A DNA stretch of 48,427 nt from NCBI GenBank assembly GCA_009693235.1, contig SHXR01000032.1, positions 1-48,427 on the forward strand. Direction: 5' to 3'. Each line of letters starts with the position of its first letter. The first letter of the stretch is position 1. This stretch comes from Betaproteobacteria bacterium. GTDB lineage: Bacteria > Pseudomonadota > Gammaproteobacteria > Burkholderiales > SG8-39. The position numbers and the translations under genes are program-made. Below, in pieces: positions 26,054-35,418 of the stretch. Below the pieces are notes generated by a model that did no database searches, had not been told where the DNA came from, and saw only the letters and a program-made list of their open reading frames with translations.

Positions 26054-27583
26054 GTGACGACGCTCATCACTCCGGTGAGTCCGGAACCCGTTATTCGTCG
26101 CGGCTGGATCACGTTGTCGGTGATGCTCCCCACGATCATGCAGGCGTTGGACACCACCATCGCCAACGTCGCGCTACCGCATATGCAAGGCACGATGAGC
26201 GCGACCCTCGAGCAGATTTCCTGGGTACTCACCTCCTATATCGTGGCGGCGGCAATCTTCATGCCACTCACCGGATTCCTCAGTGCACGCCTCGGCCGCA
26301 AACGCGTGTTCATGTGGTCGGTGGTGGCCTTTACCATCGTGTCGATGCTGTGCGGCGCGGCCCAAAGCCTCGAACAGATCGTGGTGTTCCGCATTTTGCA
26401 AGGTGTGTTCAGCGCGGCGCTGGTGCCACTCTCGCAAGCGGTGCTGCTCGATACCTATCCGCGCGAACGCCACAGCTCGGCCATGGCGATGTGGGGCGTT
26501 GGCGTCATGATCGGCCCCATCATCGGACCGTCACTGGGCGGCTGGCTGACCGAGTATTACAGCTGGCGTTGGGTGTTCTACATCAACCTACCCTTCGGCA
26601 TCCTGGCATGGTTCGGCCTGGCCGCCTTCGTGCATGAGACCCCCACCGATCGCACCCGCAGCTTCGATGGTCTTGGCTTCTCGTTTCTCGCCCTTGGCAT
26701 TGGCGCGCTGCAGATGATGCTCGATCGCGGCACATCGCTCGACTGGTTTGCCAGTCAGGAAATCGTGATCGAAGCGATGGTCGCAGGACTTTGTTTCTAC
26801 CTTTTCCTCGCCCACATCTTCACGCATGAACGTCCGTTTATCGATCCGGTCATGTTCAAGGATCGCAACTTCAGCGTCGGCATGATCATTTTTTTCGCCG
26901 TCGGCCTCATTCTGCTCGCCACGATGGCGCTGATGCCGCCTTTCATGCAAAGCCTGATGGGCTATCCGGTCGTCGATGTCGGCGTTCTCCTGGTGCCCCG
27001 CGGCATCGGGACGATGTTCGCGATGTTTATCGTCGGCAAGCTGGCCACCAAGATCGATCTGCGTTACTCGATCTTGGTCGGGCTATCGCTCACCAGCTTT
27101 TCTTTATGGGAAATGACCCACTTCACGCCCGACATTGCAAGCTTCGACATCATCCGGACCGGGCTCATGCAAGGGATGGGCCTCGGATGCACCTTCGTCC
27201 CGCTCACCACGATCACGTTCTCGACCCTGGCGCCACACTATCGCAATGAAGGCACCTCGCTCTTCAGTCTGTCGCGCAGCCTTGGCAACAGCATCGGCGT
27301 GTCCATCGTGATTGCGAATCTCTCGCAACGCACGCAGATCAACCACGCGGCCTTCGCCGATTATATCAACCCATTCAATATGCCGTTGCAAGAAGGCATT
27401 GCCGCCGGCCTCTACGATCTCGCCACGCCAGAAGGCCTCGCCGCGATCGACCAACTCGTCAATCGCCAGGCGATCACGCTCGCGTTCCTGCAGGACTTTC
27501 AACTGATGATGTGGATTACGCTCGCGGCGTTGCCGTTGATCCTGTTGTTCCGGCGGCCTGAGAAGAAGCGTGGCGCCGCTTAG
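26054..27583 (+). CDS. DHA2-family MFS efflux pump (EmrB-like)
   Basis: This 509-residue, 14-span drug:proton antiporter starts at GTG 26054, 4 bases after the adaptor stop. The family motifs are MQALDTTIANVALPHMQG in span 1, FLSARLGRKRVF (motif A) and GVGVMIGPIIGPSLGGWLTE (motif C). The distal half has alternating hydrophobic segments and ends RRPEKKRGAA. With the upstream EmrA-type adaptor it forms a two-protein efflux unit. The substrate cannot be deduced. It converges on the esterase gene with 9 bp between stops and no terminator. Confidence 0.92.
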   Translation: MTTLITPVSPEPVIRRGWITLSVMLPTIMQALDTTIANVALPHMQGTMSATLEQISWVLTSYIVAAAIFMPLTGFLSARLGRKRVFMWSVVAFTIVSMLCGAAQSLEQIVVFRILQGVFSAALVPLSQAVLLDTYPRERHSSAMAMWGVGVMIGPIIGPSLGGWLTEYYSWRWVFYINLPFGILAWFGLAAFVHETPTDRTRSFDGLGFSFLALGIGALQMMLDRGTSLDWFASQEIVIEAMVAGLCFYLFLAHIFTHERPFIDPVMFKDRNFSVGMIIFFAVGLILLATMALMPPFMQSLMGYPVVDVGVLLVPRGIGTMFAMFIVGKLATKIDLRYSILVGLSLTSFSLWEMTHFTPDIASFDIIRTGLMQGMGLGCTFVPLTTITFSTLAPHYRNEGTSLFSLSRSLGNSIGVSIVIANLSQRTQINHAAFADYINPFNMPLQEGIAAGLYDLATPEGLAAIDQLVNRQAITLAFLQDFQLMMWITLAALPLILLFRRPEKKRGAA

Positions 27584-27592
27584 TGGTCGGAC

Positions 27593-28465
27593 CTACTTTC
27601 GGAATGGATTTGCCAGGTAATCCAGCTGCCTGGCAATGTAGTGCTTGATCACTGGCAGTGCGCGAAACATTGCCTCGCTCTCCGGGACCAAGCCGCGATT
27701 GATGAAGATGTGCGGCGCCTCGGGAAACATGGCGACTTCGATATTGCCCTTGCGCCGCTCCAGATACGTGCGCGCGAAATGGAGCACCTTATCAGTGGTG
27801 AAGCCCACCAATTTCTCCGCCCCGGCCTGCACGATCAGCATCGGTGGCGTATCGATGACCTCATCGCTTTCGATCACATGCTGTGGGCTGTGCGCTTTTA
27901 CACCGGCTTCCCCGCCCATGTATTGATCGAGTTTGAACTGATCGCCCGCGTTCAACGACTCGATAAGATCCACCCCCGCACCGCTCGCGATCACATACCG
28001 CACGCTGGCATCGACCGTCGGCGCTTCGCGCAGCGGTACCGCGGTGTAATCCGAATGTCTGGGTCTAAGCGCCGCCATGATCACCTGATGCCCGCCGCTT
28101 GACACACCGAAGATGCCGAAATGTTCCGCGCTGCCCTTGAAGTCACGGGCATGCGCCTTGAACCACCTGACCGCATAGTTGATGTCTTGAGCGGCCGCCG
28201 GATACGGCGCCCGGCCATTGAGACGCATATCGATCGACGCCCAGACGATGCCATGGCCCGCCATATCTTCGGCGATCGCCGCCTGCCGCAGCCGGTCATA
28301 GAGCTTCCAGCCGCCGCCGTGAATATCAATGATCATCGGAAAGGGCCCGGCGCCCTTCGGTTGATAGACGCGGGCGAGCAGGCTGATATCGCCGTGGCGC
28401 ACATATTCAACATCCTTCGTGGTCACATCGAAGTGCGCCGTCGGATCGTAACGAACGGGGGTCAT
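27593..28465 (-). CDS. Alpha/beta hydrolase, hormone-sensitive-lipase-like esterase
   Basis: The 290-residue product begins at ATG 28465 behind AAGGAG; the frame is open to 28549. The oxyanion-hole motif HGGGW (residues 49-53) and the nucleophile G-V-S122-S-G place it in the HSL (family IV) esterases. The His is likely in EAPHIF; the acid is less clear, as the usual Asp position reads AGAEK. It probably cleaves small esters or lactones in the cytosol. The REP-like palindromes lie upstream, between it and the divergent Bug receptor gene. Confidence 0.83.
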   Translation of the reverse strand: MTPVRYDPTAHFDVTTKDVEYVRHGDISLLARVYQPKGAGPFPMIIDIHGGGWKLYDRLRQAAIAEDMAGHGIVWASIDMRLNGRAPYPAAAQDINYAVRWFKAHARDFKGSAEHFGIFGVSSGGHQVIMAALRPRHSDYTAVPLREAPTVDASVRYVIASGAGVDLIESLNAGDQFKLDQYMGGEAGVKAHSPQHVIESDEVIDTPPMLIVQAGAEKLVGFTTDKVLHFARTYLERRKGNIEVAMFPEAPHIFINRGLVPESEAMFRALPVIKHYIARQLDYLANPFRK

Positions 28466-28496
28466 TGGAGGTCTCCTTGGTGCCAGATTTTGTGTA

Positions 28497-28594
28497 GGGC
28501 GGAATAGCGTAGCGCATTCCGCCACTCCGGGCCACGATCGGCTGCGCAACGACTATCCTCCATCGTGATCGTGTATGACGGAATGCGCTACGCT
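28497..28594. repeat. REP-like palindrome pair
   Basis: GGCGGAAT (28498-28505) and ATTCCGCC (28516-28523) form an 8-bp hairpin around AGCGTAGCGC. The 15-mer AGCGTAGCGCATTCC at 28506-28520 recurs exactly inverted as GGAATGCGCTACGCT at 28580-28594, so the pair can also fold into one long hairpin. It sits between the esterase and Bug genes. Short palindromes of this kind occur as dispersed repeats in proteobacteria. Confidence 0.7.
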
Positions 28595-28636
28595 GTGTCT
28601 ACGGTCCGCCTACCAAGCCATATTTCGGAGATCGCT

Positions 28637-29605
28637 ATGCATTATTCGTTGCCGCTCATTGCCCTGCTTGCGCTGATCGTCTCGCCCGCGCAGGCCCAGG
28701 ATTACCCTGCCAAACCGGTTCGCATCATCGCGACCTTCGCGCAGGGCGGCGGTGCCGATCTCACTGCGCGCATCCTGGCGGATCGACTCACCGATGCGTG
28801 GAAGCAGCAGGTGATCGTGGAGAATCGATTAGGCGGCGGTGGCACGATCGGCGCCGAAGTGGTCTTGCGGGCACCGGCTGATGGGTACACGCTGCTGCTC
28901 GCGACCAATACGCACATCATCAGCCACGTCGTCTATCCGAAAGTCTCGTACGACTTCATGAAAGACTTCGCACCGATCGGGCTGGTCGCCTCCAGTCCGA
29001 TTCTGCTGGCCGTGCACCCCGGTTTCAAGGCCAACAACCTGCACGAGCTCACCGACCTCTTGCGCGCCTCACCCGGCAAATATTCGTACGCAAGCTGCAA
29101 CGTAGCGAGCCCGCAGCATTTCGCGATGGAAACCTACAAGCACCTGCTGCAACTCGTCGCCGTCCACATTCCGCATCGGGGCTGTACGCCCGCTGCGATC
29201 GATGCCGTGGCCGGACATCTCGAGATCGTCGCAACCTCGATTCCTTCGGGATTGCCGTTTGTGCGCCAGGGCAAGCTGAGACCGATTGCGGTGATGTCAC
29301 CCAAGCGCTCGCCCTCGGCACCGGACATTCCGACCGCACGGGAATCGGGCATCAAGGAACTCGCCGATTTCGAGCTGGAGGTGTACTACGGCTTCATGGC
29401 GCCCCCCGGCACGCCGCAGGCCATCCTCACGAAGATCGAGCGGGATGCGCATGCCGTTCTCAAGAGCGATGACGTCGCTAAGAAATTCGCCGCGGCCGGG
29501 CTCGATGTGATGCAGGCAGGACCGGTCGAGATGATGAGAAAGATCAACGCCGATCATCAGAAGTATGCGATCGCCGCCAGGGCGGCGAATATCAAACCGG
29601 AGTGA
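28637..29605 (+). CDS. TctC/Bug-family receptor
   Basis: Intact 322-residue periplasmic receptor. The ATG at 28637 with GGAG upstream gives a clean signal peptide (LPLIALLALIVSPAQAQ); the open frame to 28565 includes the palindromic repeat and is not used. KPVRIIATFAQGGGADLTAR and APADGYTLLLA are family motifs. The usual VPYKG is HIPHRGCTPA here, an unusual variant near the ligand pocket. The esterase gene is divergent and the MFS carrier gene is convergent downstream. No tctA/B is adjacent. Confidence 0.88.
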   Translation: MHYSLPLIALLALIVSPAQAQDYPAKPVRIIATFAQGGGADLTARILADRLTDAWKQQVIVENRLGGGGTIGAEVVLRAPADGYTLLLATNTHIISHVVYPKVSYDFMKDFAPIGLVASSPILLAVHPGFKANNLHELTDLLRASPGKYSYASCNVASPQHFAMETYKHLLQLVAVHIPHRGCTPAAIDAVAGHLEIVATSIPSGLPFVRQGKLRPIAVMSPKRSPSAPDIPTARESGIKELADFELEVYYGFMAPPGTPQAILTKIERDAHAVLKSDDVAKKFAAAGLDVMQAGPVEMMRKINADHQKYAIAARAANIKPE

Positions 29606-29630
29606 AGCAAAGCGATCGATTGCTCAATGA

Positions 29631-30878
29631 TTAACGAGAACTCGGTCGTCGCGCCCCCAACACCACCACCGCCCCGATCACCGCCAGCGAACCAAACAAC
29701 GCGAGGGACCAGGTGTAATCGCCATGCGCATCGCGCAAGGCACCGGCAACGATGGGCCCGCAGGCTTGCGCAATGACTTGCATCGTGAGCGCGGTGCCGC
29801 GAATCGCACCGTAGCTTTCCCGTCCGAAGTAGTCCGCCCAGACGATTGGCAGCAACGTGAGCAATCCGCCGATGCCCAGACCAAACAGCGCGCCGCAGGC
29901 AAACGCTTCTGGCGCCGAGCGAATACCAAGCATGCTGAGCGCGCCTATTCCCATGAGGGCGCCCGATGCGGCTAACAAAAACCGGATCGGCCAGCGACGC
30001 GGCAACCATCCCACACCGAAGCTCGCCGCCGCCGACATCAAAGAAAATGCGCTGATGACGGTCGCAACCGTGGTTGGATCGATGCCCCGCTCGATCATGT
30101 GCGATGCCTGGTACAGGCTCACACCGGCTTGACTCGGATAGACCAGCACCGTGTACAGCGCGAGCAACCAGAATGCGGGTGTCCGAAGTGCCTGCTCGCG
30201 CGTAAATCTGGGTTCCGCCGGCGTCGATGCGCTCGCCCGTGCAGCCGGTTCCGGCATTAATCCAACGTCCTCCGGGCGGCGCACGAGCAGGAGCCACACC
30301 GGCAGCAGCCCAACCGCTAGGATGCAAGCGCCAATTGCCAGCCAACCGGCACGCCAATCGCTGCCGTTCATGGCGAAGTGTGCAACGAGCGGGAGCGCAA
30401 CCAGCCCGCCGATTTGCGCGATGGTTGCGATTGAAGATGCCAGGGCGCGGCGCGCGACGAACCAGTTGTTCAACGCACCATAGAGACCGAGCTCAAACGG
30501 CCCCGCCCAATTCATTCGGGCATAGCAAAACAAAATATAGAAGAGCATCACTGAATGAATCAGTGAAATCGCCATCAGCGCAAGACCGGTGCCAATGACT
30601 GCACAGCAGAGCAGCATCCGGGCGCCGCTACGATCAAGCAAACGTCCAATGGCGGGCGATACCAGCGCGGCGATCAAACCGCCCAGCGATACCGCCCCAC
30701 CAAAGACCGTGCTCGACCAACCCAGATCGGCTCGCATCGGTTCGACAAAGATCGACAGCACCGCGACGGCCGGCCCTTGCCGCGCAAAGCCTGCAAAGCA
30801 GACGCACGTGAGAATGACCCAACCGTAATAGAAGGGCAGACGCGGGATGAGCAAGCGTGCAAGATAAGGAGCGCGCAT
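29631..30878 (-). CDS. MFS transporter (oxalate/formate or monocarboxylate type)
   Basis: This 415-residue protein has 12 predicted membrane spans. The first, PFYYGWVILTCVCFAGFARQ, and the loop IGRLLDRSGARMLL (motif A form) resemble members of the MCT/OFA branch that move small carboxylates. A central loop (RRPEDVGLMPEPAARASAST) separates the halves. It converges on the Bug receptor and lies 31 bp downstream (on its strand) of nothing but the decayed RND operon's opposite end; both are read leftward, so it could be transcribed independently. Substrate unknown. Confidence 0.85.
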   Translation of the reverse strand: MRAPYLARLLIPRLPFYYGWVILTCVCFAGFARQGPAVAVLSIFVEPMRADLGWSSTVFGGAVSLGGLIAALVSPAIGRLLDRSGARMLLCCAVIGTGLALMAISLIHSVMLFYILFCYARMNWAGPFELGLYGALNNWFVARRALASSIATIAQIGGLVALPLVAHFAMNGSDWRAGWLAIGACILAVGLLPVWLLLVRRPEDVGLMPEPAARASASTPAEPRFTREQALRTPAFWLLALYTVLVYPSQAGVSLYQASHMIERGIDPTTVATVISAFSLMSAAASFGVGWLPRRWPIRFLLAASGALMGIGALSMLGIRSAPEAFACGALFGLGIGGLLTLLPIVWADYFGRESYGAIRGTALTMQVIAQACGPIVAGALRDAHGDYTWSLALFGSLAVIGAVVVLGARRPSSR

Positions 30879-30909
30879 GCGATTTTAGCGGGACTGGCCG
30901 CGTTGTTGA

Positions 30910-31530
30910 TCAGTCGGCAACCGGTTTCCAACCGCCGCCAAGGGCCTTGTAGACCGCCACCAGCGCAGTTGCCGTCGTCATTTCGCTTTGCGCGAGTTGA
31001 TCCTGATCCTGCAATAAACGCCGCTCGGCATCGAGTACGGTAAGAAAGTCACTCACGCCGCCTTCGAATCGCAGACGCGCCAGTTTGACCGCACCTGCAC
31101 TCGCAATGGCAGCGCGCCGCAGACTCTCCTCCCGTTGCCTTGCTCGCGAGTACGCCACCAATCCGCCCTCCGCTTCTTCCAATGCCCGCAGCACCGTCTG
31201 CTCATACTGGAGCAGCGCGGTGGTGGCACGCGCCTCCTGGATGAAGGTGATGGTGAGCTGCAATGCCCCATCGGCAGTCAATTGGGAGGACATGTACAAC
31301 ATGTTTTCCACGCCGTTGATACTTTCTTCCAACGGCGAGGCCACCGTCTCGGCGATCACCCGCGGGTTCGCGCCGGGAAACGCCGCGCGCGCAACCACTG
31401 AGGGCGGCACCACTTCGGGATACTCCGACACCGGCAGCCGAAACAGCGCGAGCAGCCCGGCGACGAAAATGATCACCGACAACACACCAGCGAAGATCAG
31501 CCGGTCGACGAAAAAACGGGAGAAGTTCAT
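30910..31530 (-). pseudogene. RND pump N-terminus fused in frame to an outer-membrane-factor C-terminus
   Basis: From ATG 31530 the first 96 or so residues are the start of an RND inner-membrane transporter. It opens MNFSRFFVDRLIFAGVLSVI, followed by LFRLPVSEYPEVVPPSV, the first membrane span and the porter entrance. From about residue 97 (near 31240) the sequence is the C-terminal part of a NodT/OprM-type outer-membrane factor. Its markers are EQTVLRALEEAEGGLVAYSR, RFEGGVSDFLTVLDAERRLL and ALVAVYKALGGGW. The frame is open across the junction, giving 206 residues. RND pumps exceed 1000 residues, so one deletion of roughly 3.5 to 4 kb between the two genes is the best explanation. The product cannot pump. 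Confidence 0.88.
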
Positions 31531-31543
31531 GACGCGGCGGCCA

Positions 31544-32763
31544 CTACGGCTTCTTGGCGTCGACGGCGTTCGACTTTCCTGCGAGCGTGCCGGCAGCGCC
31601 CGATGAATCGGTCTCCATCGGCGCGGTCTGCGGCAGGATCGCCATGCCGGGGCGCATTCGCTGCAATCCATTCACAACGATCACTTCGCCCGCTGCCAAG
31701 CCACTCTTGATCACGCGCAAACCATCGATCAATGCGCCTGGCGTCACCGGCCGATACTGGAGCATGTTGTTGGGCCCCACCGCCAATACGAACTTCTGGT
31801 TTTGATCGGTGCCGATAGCCCGATCGGTCACGAGAATCGCGCGGTACTTGGCGCTACCCTCCAGCCGCAAGCGCGCGAAGAGCCCCGGCGTCAATCGGCG
31901 ATCAGGATTCGGGAACACCGCACGCACGCGAATCGTGCCGCTCTTCGGATCGAGCCCCGAATCAACGAAATCGACCACGCCTTTGCGGGGAAATCCTTCT
32001 TCATTCGCCAGGCCCAGTAAAATCGATGGACGGGTCGTGCCGAGACGCGCTCCGCCGAGCGCCTGCATTTTTAGATAGACCTGCTCGTCCTTTTCGAAGT
32101 ATGCGTAGATGGGATAGATCGCTACGACGGTCGTCAGCAGCGTTGCGCCGACACTTCCGCCGTTGACCCAGTTGCCCTGTGTGATCTCAGCACGACCGAC
32201 GCGTCCACTGATCGGCGCGGTGACGTTGGCAAACTCCAGATTGAGCTTCACCACATCGATCGTGGCGCGTGCGCGAGAATGCTCACGTCGCTTTCGCGAT
32301 TCGCGGACACCCGCTCGTCGTACTCCTGCTGCGAAATAGCACGCGAAGCAAGCAGTTTTTCGGCACGGGCGAGTTCGGTTCGTGCATGGTCGGCCCGCGT
32401 GGCCGCACGCGCGAGCTCTGCCTCGGCACGTGCCAACTCCGCTTGAAAGGGCCGCGCATCTAGGGCGAACAGCAACTCGCCTTTATTCACTTCGCGACCG
32501 GCAGCAAATGCGACCCGGCTCACCACGCCCGACACCCGCGCGCGCACCTCAACCGTCTCGAACGCTTCCAGGCGGCCGGAGAATTCATCCGCATCGCGCA
32601 CATCGCGTTCGATCACTGCCGCGACGCTGATGGGCGGAGCAGGTGGCGGACCACCTTTGACAGCCCCGCCCTTACCGCCCTTTGCATCGCCGCCGTCACA
32701 TCCGGTCGTGGCGAATGCGCCAACAACCATCAACGACCCGATCAACAAGCGAAACACACGCAT
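31544..32763 (-). pseudogene. RND efflux adaptor (AcrA/MexA type) with a frameshift
   Basis: The chain starts at ATG 32763 with a lipoprotein signal (MRVFRLLIGSLMVVGAF, lipobox ATTGC). The lipoyl and hairpin parts follow (SGVVSRVAFAAGREVNKGEL, then ARAEKLLASRAISQQEYDER). Around 32265-32275 the frame breaks and ends at 32248. The other frame picks up ATIDVVKLNLEFANVTAPIS and runs to 31544 with the normal barrel domains (RVRAVFPNPDRRLTPGLFAR). A missing base in GCGCACGCGCCACG would account for it. The gene leads the operon of the fused RND/outer-membrane remnant, 13 bp upstream of it. Confidence 0.88.
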
Positions 32764-32811
32764 GACTTCCAACACCGGTTTGTGCGACGCAACAACGATA
32801 CCACGGGCCGC

Positions 32812-33786
32812 CTATTTCACCCCGTTTACCACCCACTTCGGGGCTTCATTGCGTTGGAGTACGCGCCGTACATTTTCATGTGCCCAATCGTATGACCGTG
32901 CGATCGATTCCCGCACTACGCCCGCGATATGCGGAGTCAGCACGCAGTTCTTCGCATTGAGCAGCGGGTTATCGGCACGGATCGGCTCCGGGGAATACAC
33001 ATCGAGCCCCGCGCCTGCGATGCGGCCGCTATTCAGTGCATCACGTAGCACCGCCTCATCGACGATGCCACCGCGCGCGCAGCAGATCACCACTGCGCTG
33101 CGCTTCATGAGCCCGATCGTGCGCGCATCGATCATCGTGCGTGAAGCAGGATTGAGATCGGTGTTGATGCTGATCACATCGGCCTCGCGGAACAGCGCAT
33201 CCTTGTCGCGAAACGAGGCATCGACCGATTTCACTAGCGCCGGGTCGATGGTGCGCACATCGTTGTACAAGATCGTCATGTTGAACGCCTTCGCGCGCTT
33301 GGCGAGTTCCATGCCGGTATTGCCCAGACCGACAATGCCAAGGGTCTTGCCATCCAATTCGAACAGCGGAATGTCCGGATGCAACTCGCGCGGCCAGCGT
33401 GCAGCACGCGTGTGTTCCTGCATTGCATTGAGCTGGCGGGCGACTGCCAGCATCAACAGCATCCCGTGTTCGCCCACCGCGACCTTGTTGACGCCCTCGA
33501 CGTTGCAGCAAGGAATACGACGCTCACGCGTCAATTCGAGCACCGGAGCGAGCACGTCGAAGCCGGCACCAAAGCGTTGAATGATCTTCAGATTAGGCGC
33601 CGCGGCCAGTACCGCAGGGGTAATCAACTCCGACCATACCAGCAACGCCTCGACATTGGCGAGCTTCGCCAAATCCTCTGGCGCATAGGAATGGTCGGGG
33701 CGCGATGAAAGCTTGATCCACTTGGCATCGTTGGGCGCGAGCTTGGCGATGTCGGCTTCGTTCTTCATGAAATAGGCGATGTTCAA
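32812..33786 (-). CDS. D-2-hydroxyacid dehydrogenase family protein
   Basis: About 324 residues of the D-isomer-specific 2-hydroxyacid dehydrogenase family (formate/glycerate dehydrogenase fold). The Rossmann motif is GIVGLGNTGMELA. The catalytic Arg is in CARGGIVDE, the Glu in SPEPI and the His in TPHIAG. It likely reduces a 2-keto acid with NAD(P)H or runs in reverse. The frame is open to an ATG at 33816 inside the MITE dimer, but TTG 33786 is preceded by AAGGAG with a 6-base gap and begins with the expected NIAYFMKNEADIAKL strand. An ATG at 33768 is a third option. The repeat dimer lies 12 bp upstream. Confidence 0.85.
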   Translation of the reverse strand: MNIAYFMKNEADIAKLAPNDAKWIKLSSRPDHSYAPEDLAKLANVEALLVWSELITPAVLAAAPNLKIIQRFGAGFDVLAPVLELTRERRIPCCNVEGVNKVAVGEHGMLLMLAVARQLNAMQEHTRAARWPRELHPDIPLFELDGKTLGIVGLGNTGMELAKRAKAFNMTILYNDVRTIDPALVKSVDASFRDKDALFREADVISINTDLNPASRTMIDARTIGLMKRSAVVICCARGGIVDEAVLRDALNSGRIAGAGLDVYSPEPIRADNPLLNAKNCVLTPHIAGVVRESIARSYDWAHENVRRVLQRNEAPKWVVNGVK

Positions 33787-33797
33787 ACACTTCTCCT

Positions 33798-33988
33798 TTA
33801 AGGAATTATTGAACAAGGGAGCTCGCCCCCTCGTAACTCCCCGAAAAATATGAGCACGCTGATTACGCGGGATAGCTTAATCAGCGTTTCCTAAGTACTC
33901 ACTGAACAAGGGAGCTCGCCCCCTCGTAACTCCCCGAAAAATATGAGCACGCTGATTACGCGGGACAGCGTAATCAGCGTTTCCTTAA
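33798..33988 (-). repeat. MITE-like repeat, tandem dimer
   Basis: Two units with a 93-bp period (GAACAAGGGAGCTCG at 33811 and again at 33904) are bounded by TTAAGGAA (33798-33805) and TTCCTTAA (33981-33988). They are inverted relative to the single copy at 3396. In the right unit CGCTGATTACGC and GCGTAATCAGCG form a perfect 12-bp stem. The internal junction TTTCCTAAGTACTCACTGAAC is a degraded terminal pair. There is no coding content. It lies between the dehydrogenase and Rieske genes and may influence the dehydrogenase transcript. Confidence 0.85.
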
Positions 33989-34051
33989 CGCAATCGTTTG
34001 GCGGCGGGATGCGCTTCACTTTTCCACCCTACGGGACTGCTGTCGCGGCCC

Positions 34052-35254
34052 TCAAAACCCGAACGTTGGTTTTATGTCCGCAGGCGGTCGCTGCCATTTC
34101 TTGGTGGGTCGGCCGGTGGCGAACGCACGCAATTCACGCATAAGAATCTTTCGCCATTGGATGATGCCGGCATCCGAGCGGCCGAGATGCTCGCCGTGAC
34201 GCTGCGCAATTCTCCCCTGCCCGGCCTGCACCGCAATATCCTGCACGATCGCAAGCTCCGGGTGATCGACATCGGCAAAGCGGTGCTGCCCAGCCATCAA
34301 TTCACGCGCGACCACGCCGGCAGGCTTCGCCTTGGCCACCAGGGCCTCGTATTCCGCACGCTTTTTCCGGTAGGCCTCAGCTTCTGCCCCGGCGACTTCA
34401 ATGTGACTGGTGATGAGCCACAGATGATTCTCATCATCGATCGGCGTGAAGTTGAAATAGATTTCCGGCCAGCCGCCGACGCCATCCATGCCGGCCAGCG
34501 GTGGAACGAGCACCCGCGTGAGATTCGGTGCGTAGTGCAGCGTATGCCGCACCTTGCCGGTCTTGCGCTGACCGAATCGCAGCATACCCCAATCGGTTTC
34601 CTTTGCTGAGATGACCGGCAGGTCCTGGGCGAGCTTGGCATGCGAACCGCCCGGTGCGTGCGTGAACGCGACATGCACTTCATCCATGCTGTTCTCGAAG
34701 GACTGGAGGTAGTTGCAGGGCACCTCCTCCACATTCCATACCTGGATAATGCCTTCGGTCTCGCGATGGGGAAACGGCGGAAAGGCGGGCGGGTTGCCCT
34801 CGCCAAAATACGCCCAGATGAGACCGAGATACTCCTCGGTGGGGTAAGAGCGCATCCGCACTTTCTTGGCAAATCCGGCCAATTCGGCCGGCTGCTCGAT
34901 GCACTGGCCGGAGCAATTGAATTTCCAACCGTGATAGATGCAGCGGATATCATCACCTTCAACGGTCCCAAGATGCATCGGCGCCCAGCGATGCGGGCAG
35001 CGATAGTCAATCACCTGTACGCGCCCGCTGTCACCGCGGTAAAGCGTGAGGTCTTCGCTCATGATGCGAATCGGTTTGGCGCGGCCCACTGCGAGATCCT
35101 GACTGCGGTGAATCGCCAGCCAGAATTGCCGCATGAAGGCACCACCTGGCGCGCCGAGCTTGGTCGTCGCCAAATCGATGTCTGTGGCACGCCGTACCGA
35201 TCGCACCGGGGGCTTGGCGCGCGCTCCGGTCGGGCGTCTGGCGGCGGTTCCCAT
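34052..35254 (-). CDS. Rieske non-heme iron oxygenase, terminal oxygenase subunit
   Basis: A 400-residue single-component-type oxygenase subunit. The Rieske [2Fe-2S] motif C86-x-H88 ... C105-x2-H108 (CPHRWAPM, CIYHGW) and the mononuclear iron site D191-x2-H194-x4-H199 (ENSMDEVHVAFTH) are intact. Members hydroxylate or demethylate aromatic and other ring substrates. AGGAG precedes the ATG. No ferredoxin or reductase gene is nearby, so the electron donor is elsewhere. It is divergent from the GST gene. Substrate unknown; a phthalate or vanillate O-demethylase-like role is only a guess. Confidence 0.9.
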   Translation of the reverse strand: MGTAARRPTGARAKPPVRSVRRATDIDLATTKLGAPGGAFMRQFWLAIHRSQDLAVGRAKPIRIMSEDLTLYRGDSGRVQVIDYRCPHRWAPMHLGTVEGDDIRCIYHGWKFNCSGQCIEQPAELAGFAKKVRMRSYPTEEYLGLIWAYFGEGNPPAFPPFPHRETEGIIQVWNVEEVPCNYLQSFENSMDEVHVAFTHAPGGSHAKLAQDLPVISAKETDWGMLRFGQRKTGKVRHTLHYAPNLTRVLVPPLAGMDGVGGWPEIYFNFTPIDDENHLWLITSHIEVAGAEAEAYRKKRAEYEALVAKAKPAGVVARELMAGQHRFADVDHPELAIVQDIAVQAGQGRIAQRHGEHLGRSDAGIIQWRKILMRELRAFATGRPTKKWQRPPADIKPTFGF

Positions 35255-35418
35255 CCTGCTCTCCTATTGCGGGTAGAACCCGTTGATTGATCCTCCTATA
35301 TTATCGCGTCGCGGGGGCGTCTCTCAGAAAGGTCGCTTCATTGATCCCGATGCATCGTCCGCCAAACGCGTACGCTTCATCTCACACCGCCCACGTCGGG
35401 CGCTTTCCGGAGAACACC

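Noticed and set aside
25003..26232. Minus-strand frame over the EmrA-type gene
   Set aside because: Antisense shadow rich in His/Arg, with no family pattern.
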